Part shown: positions 20,869-30,877 of the stretch, in pieces
Position numbering within the stretch: the stretch's first letter is position 1
Layout of the letters: every line of letters begins with the position of its first letter
Origin: Actinomycetes bacterium
GTDB lineage: Bacteria; Actinomycetota; Acidimicrobiia; Acidimicrobiales; Bog-793
Direction of reading: 5' to 3'
DNA: 64,000 nt
Assembly (NCBI GenBank): GCA_021829645.1
Contig: JAKBPI010000003.1
Coordinates: 1 to 64,000 of the forward strand
Program-made: the position numbers and the translations under genes
The notes under the pieces: generated by a model
The model's input: the letters and a program-made list of their open reading frames with translations, nothing else
What the model was told of the DNA's origin: nothing
Databases searched by the model: none

Positions 20869-20927
20869 GGTTATATTCTCCTTCTTCTAAGAGATAACCG
20901 TGTCCAAATTGGTGAGTATCTTCAATC
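20804..20927. repeat. Direct repeat copy 2 (IS3 orfA 5' end)
   Basis: Near-identical to 20301-20424, same orientation. Confidence 0.85.
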
Positions 20928-20943
20928 TGCTAAGTCTAGTTCT

Positions 20944-21324
20944 TTATTCTGTACGACTTGGAGGGCGATTGGCTATTCTTCGTACGTCTTCGGCAATACG
21001 GAAGAGAACTATCAGAATTTCAAAGGAAACTCTGGCAAATGCCAAGTAGATAATGTATAGCAGAGGTATCACAATGATACCTACGATAATCCCTTTGGAT
21101 AGAAGGATTACGAAGAATGCTAATGCCCCTATGCTATACAAAACAGTTACCAGTGCATAAAGTACCTTTATAATCTTAGTAGTGATCAGAGAATTGAACT
21201 TAAAATCGTAGAGAGAGCGAAAGAAGCCCTTGTAGTCCAAATAGTCTCTAGGTATTTCACCAGATGAAGAAGAGTTAGGCAGATATGACATTACAATTCC
21301 CCTTTGTTTGTCAAATAAATACAA
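20944..21324 (-). CDS. DUF4282-type membrane protein (ATG at M9 of the listed ORF also possible)
   Basis: 'YKGFFRSLYDFKFNSLITTKIIKVLYALVTVLYSIGAL...FARVSFEILIVLFRIAEDVRRI' is the DUF4282 layout. Confidence 0.75.
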   Translation of the reverse strand: MYLFDKQRGIVMSYLPNSSSSGEIPRDYLDYKGFFRSLYDFKFNSLITTKIIKVLYALVTVLYSIGALAFFVILLSKGIIVGIIVIPLLYIIYLAFARVSFEILIVLFRIAEDVRRIANRPPSRTE

Positions 21325-22310
21325 TTAGCACTGAACGAAACTTTGTAACAAAGCACTCTTAGCTAGTTTTCAAAGATATCATTAAACAAAATTTGTGTCA
21401 ACTGATTCTGTCTATTTTGCTGTATGTATTTTAATTACGGTTAGGATGTTTGGAAATGTTACTCTTCTGTCGTCGCAACTCTAACTGTGCCTCACCCGGT
21501 TCATAATTTTTTAATAATGTTTACTCTGTGTAAAATCGCTTTCAATAACTATTTATTCCGGTAAGAAGAGACAGCTATCTACAAGAGAGCCGGTTTGTTT
21601 GTGTCAAATCCTTGTCGTCACTTATAAATTGTTTTGAGCAGCTTTCTTATTTGTTTATGCAATCAATAGGGAAGGTTGTATGGCTGATCTCTGGAAAAAC
21701 AGAGTTTTGAAATGTTTATAGGAGTGTTTTTCTCCTTTGATATTATACAACTGAGTCGGTTGTAAAAATATTCTTAAAGAGCAAGTGATTTTCCTGCAAA
21801 ATACGGTCTACGTTTTGAAGACGTATATTTACAAACCGGTCAAACATTTGTGGAAGTAAAAGGGATATCAACCGCATTCATCTTTTGTTCAAAGACAGAT
21901 ATACGAGGATCAATATATCCTGGGACAAGGTGCAAATAATTTTGATACCGGCGGGGCGGGACAGCCAATCTTACGAGGGGTATGGGTCTTTTTACCCAAC
22001 CGGTTTGGTGTCACGTATACCACTAAACCATTATTGACCGTCTTGTTGCTGTCAGGTATTCATGTGTAGTCCTTTACTATGGAGAAGAACTTTCAGGTAA
22101 TTCGGGCACAGAATTGAACCCCAATTATGTCTTCGGTTAGGATTCTGCAACAGAGCGGGCATAGGCAATAAGTAGTGTTCCTAATTTACACAGAATGGAT
22201 GAATCCTTTATACCCAAAAAGACCAGAATACTTTTTCGACATTTTACTAACATGTGGTGCACCTTTTGAAGGATTGCCCAAGACAGTGAAATCTAAGAGA
22301 CCGTAGACAA

Positions 22311-22339
22311 GTTACTATCCGGCTAAGCCGGATAGTAAC
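22311..22339. repeat. Perfect 29-nt palindrome
   Basis: gttactatccggct-a-agccggatagtaac, 14-bp arms. Confidence 0.9.
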
Positions 22340-22381
22340 CAACAAGCCCTTGTGGTTTGGTCGTGAGATATTTAGAAAGCA

Positions 22382-22960
22382 AAAGAACCAAAACAAGGCT
22401 CATACTATGATCCCTATGTGGTACTTGACATCTCTAGCCGTTACCTCGTGGTTTGGCGCAGTTCCAAGAGAAGATGAAGAGCTTACAGCAGAACTCATAG
22501 CTGACGCTATAGCTTCTATAAGGTTCTAACTGATCCCGGCTCTTCTATAAATTTAGCCCGGTGACAGAGCTACTCACATTCTAGGTATTGGCCGCAGTCA
22601 CAACCGTAAGAACGATAACCCTTACCTCAAAACACGGTTCAAGACCCTCAAATACTGCCCAGTATTCCCGGAACGCTTTGGCTGCGTTCAAGATGTCCAA
22701 GCATTTTGTCAGGAGTTCTTTACCTACTAAAACGATGAATATGCCACTCAGATACCTGTTACAGTCCCGGGGCACGGCTAAAGAAGTGTACGAAACAGGG
22801 GAAAACCCTACAGAGCGCTTAGGAAGCTAATCCGGCTTGCTTTCGCTCTCAAAACCCCAAAACTCCCAAACATCGCCCGGATCAATGAGTCAGTTGCAAG
22901 TGAGAAGGTTTTACAGAAGACATCTACAAAAAGTTTCCGAAAGGACATGACAGAGTCCGA
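22382..22960 (+). pseudogene. Degenerate IS3-family OrfB (rve integrase core)
   Basis: Across several frames: 'KEPKQGSYYDPYVVLDISSRYLVVW', then 'VPREDEELTAELIADAI', then 'SHNRKNDNPYLKTRFKTLKYCPVFPERFGCVQDVQAFCQEFF': matches OrfB order with frameshifts/stops. Confidence 0.8.
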
Positions 22961-23486
22961 ATTGTAAATGAATTTACCAAATATAGAACTCGCTGCAGTT
23001 ATTCCGGGAAACCGGACAAGGAGAACTGGTATATAAAAAATACCAGTTCAAAAGGAAAATACAGTAACAACAAGCTTACCGGTGTGCTCGGCACAGTTGC
23101 GATTTCGTAATTGCAATAGTTTACCAAATGTTAGCCTACAGTTATCAAGCCGTATTGTATTTAAAACCTTTACTGTCTAATGTATGACTATTGATGACTC
23201 AAAATAAAGGGAATACCAATGTTGTTATTAGATAGTAAAGGAGTTCAAGTAGCTTTTTTGAGCAAAATCTGTTATAGGTAAAAAAGGGTTATTACTCAAT
23301 ATAATTGTGCTTCCAAATCTCAAATAAGAAATTTTAATATTCTTGATACCTCATGTAATTATATTTAGCAAAGCTAATAATAAAGTGTAGCCCGCTATAG
23401 CAATATTTATCTTTTCTGCAGATAACGAAATCCAAATTGCAAGTTCCTTAAATTTTGAAAATCATCGGAGTAGGTAAAGGAAAAAT

Positions 23487-24632
23487 ATGGCATCAATAGT
23501 AATGAAAAATATAGAGAAAAAGTACAGTAAAAAAGATTCGACTATCGCTGTAGAAAACGTATCGCTCTCTATAAATGAAGGGGAATTCATTGTACTGCTC
23601 GGTCCTTCCGGATGCGGAAAGACAACCATTTTAAGAATGCTGGCAGGATTAGAAGAGCTCACTTCGGGTGAGATCTGGTTTGGAGACCAACTCATGAACC
23701 ATGAGCCTCCAGAAGCGCGCAGCGTCGGTATGGTCTTTCAAAGCTATGCCCTCTATCCTCATATGACTGTATTCGATAATCTTGCATTTGGCTTAAAAGC
23801 ACGTGGTATGTCAAAACCTCTGATTAAACAGAGTGTACATGAGATGGTCGAACTCTTGGGCCTTTCAAGCGTAATTAACCATAGGCCAAAAGAACTTTCC
23901 GGCGGTCAGCGTCAGCGAGTCGCACTTGGCAGGGCTTTGGTACGCGATCCGGCTGTCTTTCTTATGGATGAACCCCTGTCCAATCTGGATGCAAACTTGC
24001 GCGAACAGATGAGGCTGGAGCTGGCCCGTATACATAAGCGCGTAAAGGTGACAACCGTCTATGTCACACATGATCAAAACGAAGCACTGACACTAGCCGA
24101 TCGCGTGGTGGTGATGGAAGGCGGACGTGTCAGGCAGGTAGGTACTCCCGAGGAAATATACGGGAGTCCCGCCAATACCTTTATTGCCGGTTTTGTCGGA
24201 TCACCGGGGATGAATCTATGGACACTGGAGTGGAAACTCGTCGGCGACAGTATATTGATGGGTGAAGGAGCCATTGAATTGCCGCGTTCTTTCCTGCCCG
24301 TATTGGAATCGGCCGGAAGCAAAGTGACAGTGGGTATTCGCCCCGAGTACTTGGGCCTGTCGCTCGTACACGCCGACGTGAAGGTCAAGTGCAAGGTAGA
24401 GTTACTGGAAAACCTCGGAAGCCACTCACAGTTGCACGCCCACTTAATTAACGAAACCCCGGTCAGCCTGATAGCCCGTTTGGAGCCCAATACTTACGTG
24501 GATCCTGACGAAGAGATAGTGCTTACTACTTCGACCGGTGCCGTTCATTTATTCGATGCCGTAACCGGCGAACGTATAGACCTTTTAGGTGAAGATTACA
24601 TCGAGAACGAAAATAGGTTCACACTGTCATGA
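23487..24632 (+). CDS. Carbohydrate ABC transporter ATP-binding protein (MalK/UgpC/MsmK type)
   Basis: Walker A 'GPSGCGKTTILRML', signature 'LSGGQRQRVALGRALV', 'VFLMDEPLSNLDA', C-terminal TOBE region. Confidence 0.93.
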   Translation: MASIVMKNIEKKYSKKDSTIAVENVSLSINEGEFIVLLGPSGCGKTTILRMLAGLEELTSGEIWFGDQLMNHEPPEARSVGMVFQSYALYPHMTVFDNLAFGLKARGMSKPLIKQSVHEMVELLGLSSVINHRPKELSGGQRQRVALGRALVRDPAVFLMDEPLSNLDANLREQMRLELARIHKRVKVTTVYVTHDQNEALTLADRVVVMEGGRVRQVGTPEEIYGSPANTFIAGFVGSPGMNLWTLEWKLVGDSILMGEGAIELPRSFLPVLESAGSKVTVGIRPEYLGLSLVHADVKVKCKVELLENLGSHSQLHAHLINETPVSLIARLEPNTYVDPDEEIVLTTSTGAVHLFDAVTGERIDLLGEDYIENENRFTLS

Positions 24633-25633
24633 TATCTCCCAAAGCCAATACGATAATCGAAACGCCGGACAGGACTGCTGACAAGTCTTACTCTGTACCC
24701 AAACAGCAGCGGCAGAGGCCACGGCGTCTTCATTACTTCAAAAACCAGCTGGTTGCTTACGGGTTAATGTTCCCGTCTATGGCGGTATTTGTGATGTTCT
24801 TCTATATTCCGGCGTTTTACCTCTTGTATATTTCTTTTTTTCACTGGGGAATTCTTTCCTCGGCAACTAACTTTGTCGGTCTTGCCAACTTTCGTACTCT
24901 TTTACAGCAGCCGTTGTTTTTCCATTCTCTGGTGACGTCTGTTTATTACACATTGGTGATGATTCCGGCAACGGTTCTGCTTTCTCTCGGCGTAGCTCTT
25001 TTACTGAGAGAGGCGGTTACCGGTCGCAAACGGGGATCGGGGATTTGGCGAGGAGCCGTATTCTTACCCCATGTAACCCCGATAGTTGCTACGTCTATTA
25101 TCTGGGTTTGGATCTTCAATCCGCAATTCGGACTGGCAAATTTTGTGCTCACTCATTTAGGCCTTCCCGCTCTGGGCTGGCTGGAAAGTGCGACCTGGGC
25201 CCTTCCGGCCGTGATGATAGACAGCTTATGGCATTCTCTCGGATTATACGTCATTATTTTTCTCGGCGGTCTTTCTATGGTTCCCCGTGAATTAATTGAA
25301 GTTGCCCGGCTCGACGGGGCCAAGAAGTACCAAATCTTCCGCCGAATTATTTGGCCGCTCATATCCCCTACGACATTTTTTGTTGTGGTGCTGTCTACAA
25401 TCAACAGCTGGCAGGCGTTTTCTCAAATCTTTGCAATGACGGGAGGACCACACGGAGGTGCAGGCGGGCCCGCATTTTCCACGACTACGGACGCCGTTCT
25501 TGTCTTTCAGACCGCATTTGTTTACTACCACTTCTCCCTTGCCGCAGCAATGAGCTTAGTCTTATTCTGCATCATCATGGTGCTCACACTTATACAGAAA
25601 TGGATATCGGACCGTGTCGTCTTCTACCGCTAG
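24629..25633 (+). CDS. Sugar ABC transporter permease (UgpA/MalF type)
   Basis: EAA-like loop 'ELIEVARLDGAKKYQIFRRIIWPLI'; overlaps the ATPase gene. Confidence 0.9.
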   Translation: MISPKANTIIETPDRTADKSYSVPKQQRQRPRRLHYFKNQLVAYGLMFPSMAVFVMFFYIPAFYLLYISFFHWGILSSATNFVGLANFRTLLQQPLFFHSLVTSVYYTLVMIPATVLLSLGVALLLREAVTGRKRGSGIWRGAVFLPHVTPIVATSIIWVWIFNPQFGLANFVLTHLGLPALGWLESATWALPAVMIDSLWHSLGLYVIIFLGGLSMVPRELIEVARLDGAKKYQIFRRIIWPLISPTTFFVVVLSTINSWQAFSQIFAMTGGPHGGAGGPAFSTTTDAVLVFQTAFVYYHFSLAAAMSLVLFCIIMVLTLIQKWISDRVVFYR

Positions 25634-26531
25634 AAAAACCAGTACGGGTGACAAAATGACAGTACATAAAAATCACATCAAGCGCAGGACGCGCATGGGA
25701 GCCAGAAGTGCAAACCGCATGGGCAGACTGATTCATCAAGTTGCGATGGTTTTCGTGGCCGTACTCTTTGCCTTCCCGCTCTATTGGGTAGTCGTTACTG
25801 CTTTCAACAGCCACGGAGGGGTATTTTCGATTCCGCCGAATTTCCTCCCGGCTTTCCATACCGGAGCATTTACTTATGTACTTATCCATACCCACTGGCT
25901 CCGTTATATGCTCAATACGGTCTTTATTGCGGCTGCCACTGTACTGCTGGTTATCCTGACCTCCGCCATGGCCGGTTACGCCCTTGCCGAGTTGAAGTTC
26001 AAGGGTTCGGGATTTTTGTTTCTAATGATCATCGGGGTAATGATGCTACCCACTCAAGCGCTGCTGGTGCCCCAATATGCAATAGCTATTCATCTGCATC
26101 TCTTGAACACTTATGCCATAGAAATTCTACCTTTTGGAGCCAGCACGTTTGGCGTATTTCTTTTCAGGCAGTATTTCAAGGGACTACCGCGCGAATACTG
26201 GGAGGCCGCCCGTCTTGACGGCGTGGGGCACTTTACTTATATCCGACGAGTTGCCCTGCCGTTGGCAAAACCTGCCGTAGCCACTACGGCTCTACTCACC
26301 TTTATTGCATCTTGGAATCAGTTCCAATGGCCGCTCATTATGACCCAGTCTCATTCTATTCAGCCAATCGAGGTAGCACTTTCTCACTATATGCAGACTT
26401 TTGAGGCAAATTGGCGCAAGCTGACATCCGCTGTAGTTATTGCGCTTGCCCCCATAGTCATACTCTTTATGTTTCTCCAGCGCTACATAGTAGCCGGCGT
26501 AGCCGGTCGTGATAGCGGGGTTAACAAATGA
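25614..26531 (+). CDS. Sugar ABC transporter permease (UgpE/MalG type)
   Basis: 'REYWEAARLDGVGHFTYIRRVALPLAKPA', 'TFIASWNQFQWPL'. Confidence 0.9.
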   Translation: MSSSTARKTSTGDKMTVHKNHIKRRTRMGARSANRMGRLIHQVAMVFVAVLFAFPLYWVVVTAFNSHGGVFSIPPNFLPAFHTGAFTYVLIHTHWLRYMLNTVFIAAATVLLVILTSAMAGYALAELKFKGSGFLFLMIIGVMMLPTQALLVPQYAIAIHLHLLNTYAIEILPFGASTFGVFLFRQYFKGLPREYWEAARLDGVGHFTYIRRVALPLAKPAVATTALLTFIASWNQFQWPLIMTQSHSIQPIEVALSHYMQTFEANWRKLTSAVVIALAPIVILFMFLQRYIVAGVAGRDSGVNK

Positions 26532-26659
26532 CCAGTTTCCTAAAGGAGGTGAAGTTACTGACAGTAGTTATATGAAATATATAGGCATATTTATACAGTG
26601 AAATTAAAATGTGACAGTTGATAACGAGAAGACAATAGCAGAAAAAAAGGAGACAAAAA

Positions 26660-28060
26660 ATGGGTATATTTTCCAGAGGAAATAACCTAGTAAATAACAA
26701 AAGCAATAAAGTCAGTGGAGCTTCAGCTCTGTCGACGAACAAGACCATTGGGCGTTACAGAGAAGGACAAAAGCACAGAAGCGCTAAATTGCTGGTGATG
26801 CTGGCCGGTAGCGGTTCTCTCTTCCTGACGGCAAGTAATGCAGCATCTGTTGCTTCAAGCACTACCGCAAGTACGGTACAGCAGGTGTCGTTGTGGGAAT
26901 CCCACAACGGTCCTCCTGTAGGCACGGAGGAGAGTAGTTTGATTGCAAAGTTTAATGCCACACACAAAAATATCCACATAAACCTGTTTGTCACAAAGGC
27001 ATCATCCAAGCTCCAAGATGCTATTGCCGCAGGGGACCCTCCGGTTTTGGCTGAGATAAGCCACTATGACGGAGTCTATGTACAGGCAAACGCGCTCGTC
27101 TCTTGGAACAAGTTTTTCAAAGGCAGCTCCGTGATCAATCAAAAAAATATTATACCCAGCGTATGGGCCAACGGAGAAGTCAACGGACAGCATTACCGTA
27201 TTCAAGCTGACGCCAAGTTTTCAATCATCGAATACAATAAGAACTTGTTTGCCAAAGCACACATTTCTTCTCCGCCTAAGACTTGGGGTGAACTTGCAAC
27301 AGACGCAGCCAAAATTAAGGCACTGGGCCACGGAATCATACCAATCGGATGGAAGGATTCGTCAGCGCACATTCTTCCGGCTTTTGCAAGCAACGGAGGT
27401 TCCTGGTTAAAAGGCAGTATGAGCGTCGGCAATGCTGTTGACTTCAATACTCCCGCCGGAGTAAGAACGTTTTCTTACTTCCGTAACCTCTACGCTAAGG
27501 GCGAGTTGATCATAGATCACGGCACCGCCTTGAGAGAAGACCTTGCCGCTGGACACTTGGCCATGATTGACGCTACTTCCGCTGGCTACCAAAAAACTCT
27601 CATTGCTGTGGCAGGAAAGTTCCCCGTCGGAGCGTTTGTAGAGCCGGGAGGGACCACGGGACACGCATACAACTTGGATCAAGGTCTTGGTTTTGTCCTT
27701 CCCAAGGGAGCCACTCACGCTCAGGACGAAGCGGCATGGACGTTTGTACAATGGTGGTTTGAGCCGGCACAGCAAATCTCATGGGCCGAGGCAACCGGTT
27801 ACCCGCCTGAAACACACGCCGCCATCGCTGCCATGCCATCCTCATTTTTGGCAAAGCACCCCGGTGAAGTTGCCACAATCCAGGCGGCTGAGTCTCCGTA
27901 TTCTTACCCCAGGCCAGTGAACGATAACTACTCTGAGGTACAGGCGGCTCTCGATACGGCATTTTATAACGCCATTACCGGCAAACAATCCGTATCATCA
28001 GCGCTTGCACAATTAGATCAGTCAGGAACCTCCTACATGCACGGTACAAGTAAACTGTAA
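26660..28060 (+). CDS. Extracellular solute-binding protein (UgpB-like, family 1)
   Basis: N-terminal signal region; 'VSLWESHNGPPVGTEESSLIAKFNATHKNI', 'IPSVWANGEVNGQHYRIQADAKFSIIEYNKNLFAKA'. Confidence 0.88.
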   Translation: MGIFSRGNNLVNNKSNKVSGASALSTNKTIGRYREGQKHRSAKLLVMLAGSGSLFLTASNAASVASSTTASTVQQVSLWESHNGPPVGTEESSLIAKFNATHKNIHINLFVTKASSKLQDAIAAGDPPVLAEISHYDGVYVQANALVSWNKFFKGSSVINQKNIIPSVWANGEVNGQHYRIQADAKFSIIEYNKNLFAKAHISSPPKTWGELATDAAKIKALGHGIIPIGWKDSSAHILPAFASNGGSWLKGSMSVGNAVDFNTPAGVRTFSYFRNLYAKGELIIDHGTALREDLAAGHLAMIDATSAGYQKTLIAVAGKFPVGAFVEPGGTTGHAYNLDQGLGFVLPKGATHAQDEAAWTFVQWWFEPAQQISWAEATGYPPETHAAIAAMPSSFLAKHPGEVATIQAAESPYSYPRPVNDNYSEVQAALDTAFYNAITGKQSVSSALAQLDQSGTSYMHGTSKL

Positions 28061-28086
28061 GATCTGAAAAGTTATAAACTGCACAG

Positions 28087-28124
28087 AGCAGGGTCACTCC
28101 GTGAAGCGGATAAGTGATCCTGCT
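28087..28124. terminator. Hairpin downstream of the solute-binding protein gene
   Basis: agcagggtcact...agtgatcctgct, 12-bp stem with one G-T wobble; no T-tract. Confidence 0.4.
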
Positions 28125-28240
28125 CCGATGCTGTTACCGTAACTAACAGTCAAAACCACAATAAACTTGAACAAAATTAATTTGTTTACATCAATTACAC
28201 ACATAAAGCAATAAGCTTTAATCAACTTTTAAGGATTACA

Positions 28241-28714
28241 ATGGAAAACAACGATTTCACATCAACATCTTACGACGATAGCCACAGCCATAAATTGTCA
28301 AACGGTAAAACTGAATTAACATTGAATCAACTGGGTGAAGTACAACCAGGCATGGCGCGTTTGATGATTGAATTATCTACAAGAATGTCAACATGCTGGT
28401 GGGCAGCTAAGTATGAAAATTTTGATTTAGCGAGATACCAAATGAGCGAGAGTATTAAATTACTAAAGACGTCTGTCATCTTAAGACCAAAATATGGAGC
28501 AGACGTAATAGAATTTATTGAATCGTATTGCATAAAGTTGCGAGACTCACTTGTGAATCGCGACTTGGTACTGTTCACCGAATTGTTCAACGAAATGGTT
28601 ACGGTAGCGAACGAGCTTCATGAAAAATATGGTAAAGGGTATTTGATCTGGAAAGTTCCATCCACTCCTCCGGGAGATCTGGATCTTCGACCCCGTCAGA
28701 CCGTGGAAGACTAG
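28241..28714 (+). CDS. Conserved hypothetical, all-helical protein
   Basis: 157 aa; 'MARLMIELSTRMSTCWWAAKYENFDLARYQMSESIKLLKTSVILRPKYG...YLIWKVPSTPPGDLDLRP'. Confidence 0.6.
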   Translation: MENNDFTSTSYDDSHSHKLSNGKTELTLNQLGEVQPGMARLMIELSTRMSTCWWAAKYENFDLARYQMSESIKLLKTSVILRPKYGADVIEFIESYCIKLRDSLVNRDLVLFTELFNEMVTVANELHEKYGKGYLIWKVPSTPPGDLDLRPRQTVED

Positions 28715-28772
28715 CGGGTAGTTCTCTTTTGGAATAGAGGGAAATATCAGCGAAAACGGAGGAAAGAAAATC

Positions 28773-28826
28773 AGAGATTTGCAGTGAGGAGCTACTTCGA
28801 TCGCTACGGAGTCACTGCAAATCTCT
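28773..28826. repeat. Inverted repeat / long stem-loop
   Basis: agagatttgcagtga ... tcactgcaaatctct, perfect 15-bp arms. Confidence 0.8.
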
Positions 28827-29338
28827 CTTGATTTATGTCGGGGAAAAGGTACTAAATAATTTTTCTCTCGCTCTGCCGGGTGCCTTTGCCTTAACTGTAC
28901 ATGTTGCGCACTCGGTTTTATCGCTCGGCCGTCTCTCTTGTGTCAGTAGGTTCTATTTCGCCAGTCGGAGAACTTCTTCACCTATGCTTGGAGTGTATCT
29001 ATCGTGACGGCTGTTATAACCGCCGATCAGACGGCCGGCAAGGCAGGTGGCAGCCTCAGACAGTCTTGTGTGTCGCCGGGTTTCTTGCGGTGAAACATCA
29101 TGACTTGTAGATCAAGCTGCCACAGATGCCCGGGAGGGTGACAACTTCGCATCAGCCGCGGAGATGGTGCCTAGGATACAAAACAACCGGGAAAGTGTTT
29201 AAATAACTTGAAACATCCAAATACACATCGCCATAGTGTGGCAGTAATATGATCGATATAATTATCAAATAATACCTCTTAGGGGCAAAAGAGGTAAATA
29301 TTGGGAAATCAAGGTGTCAAAGTCGGGAAAATTCCCTT

Positions 29339-30877
29339 TTAACCAACCCAGGATACTAAAGTTCGTTTCTTTTTATAAGAAAATAATATGCCTAAGGACG
29401 CCATGACGATTGCAATGATTACGGTAGGAGCGCTGCCGGTGTCATCGTATAAAGTGTACTGCGTTCTATAGCCAAGACGTGCGTAAATAACTGTCTGTCG
29501 CCCCAATTGGCTGAGTTCTGTTACGGAGCCACGCGGCGTGACGGCAGCAGAATAACCCGTAGTGGCCGCCTGTAGTAAAGAACGTCCTTCCGATACCGCC
29601 TGGATTTTTGAGGCTGAAAGTTCTTGGGAGGGCACTTGGGCAGAGGCATATGATGCGGTATTAGTGGCGACAAAAAGTATTTGGCCGCCGGCCATCACTC
29701 CTGACCTACCCCTGTGTGTAAAAAATGTTTCGTAGGAGATCAATAAGGCAAGCTTACCAAAAGGGGTTTTGATCATTCCGCTGCCGTGTCCGCTGACGGC
29801 ATCTTTGGGCACGGCGGAGAGGTTGGCAAATTTTGCAAAAAAACTTCTGTCCGGAATATATTCTCCAAAGGGGACCAAATGTACTTTTTCAAATTCGGCT
29901 ACAATTTTTCCCTGTGGCGAAAAAGCTACTAATTTATTGTAAAAATGCTTAGGTCCGTCGGGGGCGACAAATCCCGCAATGAGCACGGCATGGAGTCGCA
30001 ATGCTTGTCCGCTGACTTCCGGGGTCAATGAAGACGTATCAATGCCGGAGTTGACCGATACGGTATCTTCCGGCCATAGGAGTATGCGTACGGCAGAAGA
30101 TAGCGGTACTTTTTTTGTCTCCGCTAAGGTAACGTCAAAAACACGCTTTTTGGCGAGATTGGTGGGCGTGTTGCCAAGTCCTCTTGCTCCTCCGCCTTGA
30201 ATGGCAGCAACTTTTATGTAGTGCGTAGGTTTTCCGCCGTCCGGTGCGAAAATGGAAAAAGTGATAACTCCCGTCAAGGTAGCTAAAAACAATAGTGAGA
30301 GAAGCAGTTGTCGCGGCTCTGTTTTGGAGTTTGCTCTGTGTAAAAGTAAAGTTTTGCAGAGAAAAGCTGCATATGATGCAACAAGGTAAACAAAAAAGAC
30401 AATTAGGATGGGTCCCCCAAGACGCGCCAAATTAATGAGCCAGTCGTTGGTTTGACCGAGTGCCAAAGAGCCTATGGGGAGACCTCCGAAAGGCCAATGA
30501 TCTCTGGCATATTCGGCAAGACAAAAAAAAGCCGGGAGGGTGAGAGACCTGTATTTTCCGGGCACTGTTGCCAGCCAACCGGCAACGCCGAAAAATAAGG
30601 ATTCTACGACGACTAAGACTAAGTATCCTACGGCAGTAAAGTAATTTGCCCAAAGTAGCCCCAAAATGAACTGTCCGACGGCAAAAGAAAAACCTATAAA
30701 AAAAGCCCGGTTTTTGCTCATTGATGAATAAGACAAAATAAAAAATAAGATCGCAACGGAAATAAAGGGCATGATCCATAAATTGATCGGGGGTAGGGAC
30801 AAAGCAGCCAGCACTCCGCATAAAAGTGCGATCAAGCACAGTAGAACTGACTTCTTAAAGGACCCCTTTTCTTTCAC
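29339..30877 (-). CDS. lnt: Apolipoprotein N-acyltransferase
   Basis: Polytopic N-terminus plus nitrilase-like domain 'ILLWPEDTVS', 'YNKLVAFSPQGKIVAEFEKVHLVPFGEYIP', 'KLALLISYETFF'. Confidence 0.88.
   Translation of the reverse strand: MKEKGSFKKSVLLCLIALLCGVLAALSLPPINLWIMPFISVAILFFILSYSSMSKNRAFFIGFSFAVGQFILGLLWANYFTAVGYLVLVVVESLFFGVAGWLATVPGKYRSLTLPAFFCLAEYARDHWPFGGLPIGSLALGQTNDWLINLARLGGPILIVFFVYLVASYAAFLCKTLLLHRANSKTEPRQLLLSLLFLATLTGVITFSIFAPDGGKPTHYIKVAAIQGGGARGLGNTPTNLAKKRVFDVTLAETKKVPLSSAVRILLWPEDTVSVNSGIDTSSLTPEVSGQALRLHAVLIAGFVAPDGPKHFYNKLVAFSPQGKIVAEFEKVHLVPFGEYIPDRSFFAKFANLSAVPKDAVSGHGSGMIKTPFGKLALLISYETFFTHRGRSGVMAGGQILFVATNTASYASAQVPSQELSASKIQAVSEGRSLLQAATTGYSAAVTPRGSVTELSQLGRQTVIYARLGYRTQYTLYDDTGSAPTVIIAIVMASLGILFSYKKKRTLVSWVG

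Noticed and set aside
22581-22830. ORFs of 64 aa (-) and 80 aa (+)
   Set aside because: Both overlap the frame-shifted IS3 OrfB fossil and have no family pattern of their own.
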